The notes beneath the pieces are model-generated. The model saw only the letters and a program-made list of their open reading frames with translations. It ran no database searches and was not told the DNA's origin. The position numbers and the translations under genes were made by a program. Shown piece by piece: positions 17,097-19,067 of a stretch of 19,067 nt of DNA. The stretch covers positions 1-19,067 of the forward strand of contig CAVFVJ010000029.1 in the NCBI GenBank assembly GCA_963626085.1, given 5' to 3'. This stretch comes from Colivivens sp963626085. Lineage in GTDB: Bacteria; Bacteroidota; Bacteroidia; Bacteroidales; Bacteroidaceae. Positions within the stretch are counted from its first letter, which is position 1. Every line of letters begins with the position of its first letter.

Positions 17097-17798
17097 ATGA
17101 AACATCAAATTTCAATTAAGACAAAGGGCAATGTGCTTTCAGTCAATGACTTCAAAACACAGGGGTTAACCAAAAATGACGCTATTGGCGTAGTTCTTCA
17201 GACGGAGGTTGTTGGTATGATTATTTCACTTGACCAGTGGAACGAAATCTGGTGCAGTGAAGACAACTGTAAAGAGTTCAACAAGGTTTGCGGTGAAGCT
17301 GAAACATTACAGACTTTGAGTGGTCTGGAACTTACTCGCAGTATCGTCAAACAGAATAAGAAAGATGGCGAGAATATGACGGCTGCTATGCGCTGTTGGC
17401 AGTACGGCAAGGGCGGTCTCCAGTGGTATCTGCCTTGCCTGTATGAGCTTGGCACCATCATCGCTTATCGTGATGAACTGAACGAGGTGTTTGAAATGCT
17501 GGATGCCGATACCTTCGATGAGGGTGATTGGGGCTGGAGTAGTTCCGAGTTCTACAGCCATTACGCATGGATCGTGTACTTCGGGAATGGTTACTACTAC
17601 ACCTACTGCTACAAGTACAGCAGTTTCGTTGTTCGGGCTGTCTCCGCATTTAGCCCATTGGAGCGAGGCGATTTTTCATCGCCGAGCGGAAATGGTAACG
17701 GTGAATATCCTATGCCACCTATGACAGAAGAAGCGGCTATCGAGTTCCTTCGTAGCCAAGGCTATACAGGAGCGATTTCAAAACAAATTAGTATTTAA
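17097..17798 (+). CDS. C-type-lectin-like protein, probable DGR variable (target) protein
   Basis: A 233-residue protein without a signal peptide. Residues 95-185 have the layout of the C-type-lectin or formylglycine-enzyme-like fold of DGR targets: AMRCWQYGKG, then WYLPCLYELGTI (110-121), then WGWSSSEF (145-152), and a close with VRAVSAF (179-185). Between 152 and 178 the residues are dominated by Tyr, Ser, Thr, Cys, Phe and His with codons of the form NNC, as expected when AAC codons of a template are changed at adenines. Unlike many DGR targets, 48 more residues follow, including a Gly/Pro/Ser linker and a short helix (MTEEAAIEFLRSQGY). Such proteins usually display a changeable binding surface. 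No reverse transcriptase or template is in view, so a non-DGR relative of the fold remains possible. Confidence 0.7.
   Translation: MKHQISIKTKGNVLSVNDFKTQGLTKNDAIGVVLQTEVVGMIISLDQWNEIWCSEDNCKEFNKVCGEAETLQTLSGLELTRSIVKQNKKDGENMTAAMRCWQYGKGGLQWYLPCLYELGTIIAYRDELNEVFEMLDADTFDEGDWGWSSSEFYSHYAWIVYFGNGYYYTYCYKYSSFVVRAVSAFSPLERGDFSSPSGNGNGEYPMPPMTEEAAIEFLRSQGYTGAISKQISI
17538..17651 (+). other. Putative DGR variable region
   Basis: The segment runs from the WSSSE codons to VRAVSAF. Codons 153-177 are largely TAC, AGC, ACC, TGC, TTC and ATC, all reachable from AAC by changing only adenines, with invariant anchors between them (GCA TGG at 157-158, GGG AAT GGT at 163-165). Nine of the residues from 153 to 174 are tyrosine. 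The exact ends can only be set by finding the template repeat. Confidence 0.5.
17667..17683 (+). other. Small hairpin just downstream of the putative variable region
   Basis: GGCGAT (17667-17672) and ATCGCC (17678-17683) form a perfect 6-bp stem around TTTTC, 15 bases after the VRAVSAF codons and inside the gene. In the Bordetella phage DGR, a hairpin or cruciform just downstream of the variable region is required for efficient retargeting. This stem is shorter and its loop differs, so the parallel is suggestive only. Confidence 0.4.
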
Positions 17799-17803
17799 CG
17801 GCT

Positions 17804-18064
17804 ATGAATACTTATCAAATTGAATGGAACAACCAATCCTATTGTGCGGCAGACATTACAATCTTCGCTGGCAAGGAAGATGAGCTGGATGTAACTATTG
17901 CCGACACAACGCTTGAAGACGCATTACTGGCGCACATGTATGCTGGTGATAAATTGGAGAGACAAGCGTTTGCAATGGATGATAGGATTGCATTTTTCAT
18001 ACTTCCTCACGAGTGGAAGCTCGATGACGAACATCTTGTGAAAATCGTAGAAAATTCATATTGA
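17804..18064 (+). CDS. Hypothetical protein, 86 residues
   Basis: Starts 5 bases after the C-type-lectin-like gene. The product is small and acidic with no export signal (ITIFAGKEDELDVTIADTTLEDAL). It appears to be mixed alpha/beta with a final FILPHEWKLDDEHLVKIVENSY. I do not recognise it. DGR loci often include a small accessory gene (avd) next to the target, but Avd is a basic four-helix bundle of about 120 residues and this protein does not resemble it. The stop TGA overlaps the next ATG by one base, which indicates coupled translation. Confidence 0.65.
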   Translation: MNTYQIEWNNQSYCAADITIFAGKEDELDVTIADTTLEDALLAHMYAGDKLERQAFAMDDRIAFFILPHEWKLDDEHLVKIVENSY

Positions 18065-18390
18065 TGCCATATAAATCAGAGAGTATTCCTATTGCTGGTA
18101 CTAAGTTAGACCAGCGTAGGAAACTTTCCGATGAGCAGCGTGAAGCGATTAAGATTCTTGCGGACAAAGGGTATAGCCGCCGCAAACTGGCAGAAATGTT
18201 CAACGTCAGCAAGAGCCTTATCCAGCATGTTCTTAATCCACAACTTAGGACAGAACCAAAGAAACGCTCCACTGTTTATTGGACTGAAGCTAAGAGAAAA
18301 TACAGACAACGGAAACAACAACTTTACAAAACAGGAAAATTGAGTGAAAAGAAAACAAAACACAGCAGGGGCAATCAGTACATTCATTAG
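18064..18390 (+). CDS. Small helix-turn-helix DNA-binding protein
   Basis: The start is ATG 18064, overlapping the upstream stop by one base (TGATG); a TTG at 18061 is less likely. The product has 108 residues. Residues 21-58 (LSDEQREAIKILADKGYSRR followed by KLAEMFNVSKSLIQHVLNP) form a clear helix-turn-helix of the type found in resolvases and transposase N-termini. The remainder is strongly basic with many Lys and Arg (WTEAKRKYRQRKQQLY). Similar small HTH proteins are common in phages and mobile elements. It probably binds DNA as a local regulator or replication accessory; the role is inferred from the fold only. Confidence 0.75.
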   Translation: MPYKSESIPIAGTKLDQRRKLSDEQREAIKILADKGYSRRKLAEMFNVSKSLIQHVLNPQLRTEPKKRSTVYWTEAKRKYRQRKQQLYKTGKLSEKKTKHSRGNQYIH

Positions 18391-18412
18391 GACTATACTG
18401 CCTGTTTATGGT

Positions 18413-18562
18413 ATGGCAAACAAAAGGGATTTTGCCGTTTCTAATAATCATGCGAAATTGTCAAAGCATCCGCAAAGAGGTCGGGTGCTTGAAATGCTCA
18501 AACAGGAATATCCACAATACACTTTCTACTGGGAAACGCCTAAAGTGCTTGCGTGGTGCTAA
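18413..18562 (+). CDS. Small hypothetical protein, possibly the 5' part of a frameshifted gene
   Basis: A 49-residue basic frame (MANKRDFAVSNNHAKLSKHP...) begins 22 bases after the HTH gene. It stops at 18560-18562 just after YWETPKVLAWC. In another frame the reading GAKYQIDMSLDIQRN resumes directly and runs on as protein-like sequence to a stop at 18666-18668. A single-base change near 18555-18560 would join them into one protein of about 85 residues. It may therefore be a pseudogene, a sequencing error or, less likely, a frameshift product. A start at 18344 in the same frame would overlap the HTH gene by 47 bases and is less likely. Confidence 0.4.
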   Translation: MANKRDFAVSNNHAKLSKHPQRGRVLEMLKQEYPQYTFYWETPKVLAWC

Positions 18563-18630
18563 ATATCAAATTGATATGTCGTTGGACATCCAGCGAAATC
18601 TTCATCCTAAATATTCAAAATTATGTAGTA

Positions 18631-18903
18631 ATGTTTTTAATCGACAACATCACAAAGATTATCAGTAAGTGGAAAGAAACGAGAATTGCTTCCAAGGCAA
18701 TGGAACATAAGCAATATGCAGAGCAGGAGGCTCTTATTCGTTTCAATATCAGCTCATTTGACGGAAAGCCTGTCATCATCTATGGTGACGTGGTTATCTC
18801 TATTCCAAATGACAAAGAAACTGGAGACTCGCTCATCCAGTCCATGCTAAAACTTCGTGAGATTTACGTCCAATCAAAATGTAACAATGGACAAAAAGCT
18901 TGA
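18631..18903 (+). CDS. Hypothetical protein, 90 residues
   Basis: The open frame extends upstream to 18553, but ATG 18631 gives a compact 90-residue product and leaves less overlap. It begins with an amphipathic helix (MFLIDNITKIISKWKETRIA). A beta-rich centre (FDGKPVIIYGDVVISIPND) and a final helix with several Lys follow. There is no signal peptide or recognised motif. The last 17 bases overlap the next start, in line with the compact style of this cassette. Confidence 0.6.
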   Translation: MFLIDNITKIISKWKETRIASKAMEHKQYAEQEALIRFNISSFDGKPVIIYGDVVISIPNDKETGDSLIQSMLKLREIYVQSKCNNGQKA

Positions 18904-19067
18904 AAAAGTCAAAGACTCGTATTTCCGCTACATCGAACTGTCGAAGTATTTATTTGCCAGTGGCGATGAAGCGGTATACGATGTCAATGAAATTCCAGCT
19001 GACAACAAATTTTATCAGCTGGCTCGTGACTTGGCTGACTCTATGGAAATTTCCTGGGAATCCATGA
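18887..19067 (+). CDS. Hypothetical protein, truncated by the window edge
   Basis: An open frame from ATG 18887 runs for 60 codons to the end of the window without a stop (MDKKLEKVKDSYFRYIELSK... ending with SWESM). It is mostly helical and charged in the visible part, with no signal peptide. It overlaps the upstream gene by 17 bases. Function unknown. Confidence 0.6.
   Translation, partial: MDKKLEKVKDSYFRYIELSKYLFASGDEAVYDVNEIPADNKFYQLARDLADSMEISWESM

Noticed and set aside
17800..19067. Template repeat or reverse transcriptase of a DGR
   Set aside because: I looked for an adenine-rich near-copy of the variable segment and for reverse transcriptase motifs such as YADD or similar and found neither; none of the small frames is long enough.

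Overview
The window looks like a chromosome segment from the Bacteroidota, most likely Prevotellaceae. The evidence is the Bacteroidota-type 5S rRNA 3' end at the left edge, three copies of the -7 promoter word TACCTTTG, weak or absent Shine-Dalgarno sites, and the protein families present (Bacteroidota-style LptD, DUF4369/TlpA-like thioredoxin, PL11 rhamnogalacturonan lyase). I assigned this by reading only; no database search was run. All supported genes lie on the + strand.

Region 1 (1-6340): the end of an rRNA operon with its terminator, then a promoter and a tightly spaced housekeeping run. It holds quinolinate synthase (nadA), tRNA 2-thiouridylase (mnmA), a two-domain ABC ATPase, a secreted thioredoxin-fold protein, a YqiA-like small esterase and uridine kinase (udk). 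Gaps are -4 to 36 bases, so one transcript is plausible.

Region 2 (6341-13298): a well-formed Bacteroidota promoter drives a small lipoprotein. A rhamnogalacturonan lyase, an MscS-type channel and an HD-domain protein follow. A further -7 element precedes lptD, which probably starts at TTG.

Region 3 (13299-15528): four identical tRNA-Thr(CGT) genes sit in perfect 115-bp tandem repeats, 12 bases after lptD. They are followed by pyrK and pyrD, which encode the two subunits of class 1B dihydroorotate dehydrogenase, and by a clear intrinsic terminator.

Region 4 (15529-19067, runs off the edge): a sharp change of character. After a perfect 24-bp inverted repeat there is a compact run of overlapping or nearly abutting small genes of unknown function. 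It looks like the inside of a mobile element (phage, plasmid or conjugative type). Its most notable member is a 233-residue protein at 17097-17798. Its C-terminal half has the C-type-lectin-like layout and tyrosine-rich NNC-codon pattern of a diversity-generating retroelement (DGR) target. No reverse transcriptase or template repeat is visible in the window. A small helix-turn-helix protein and a probable frameshifted gene lie downstream.
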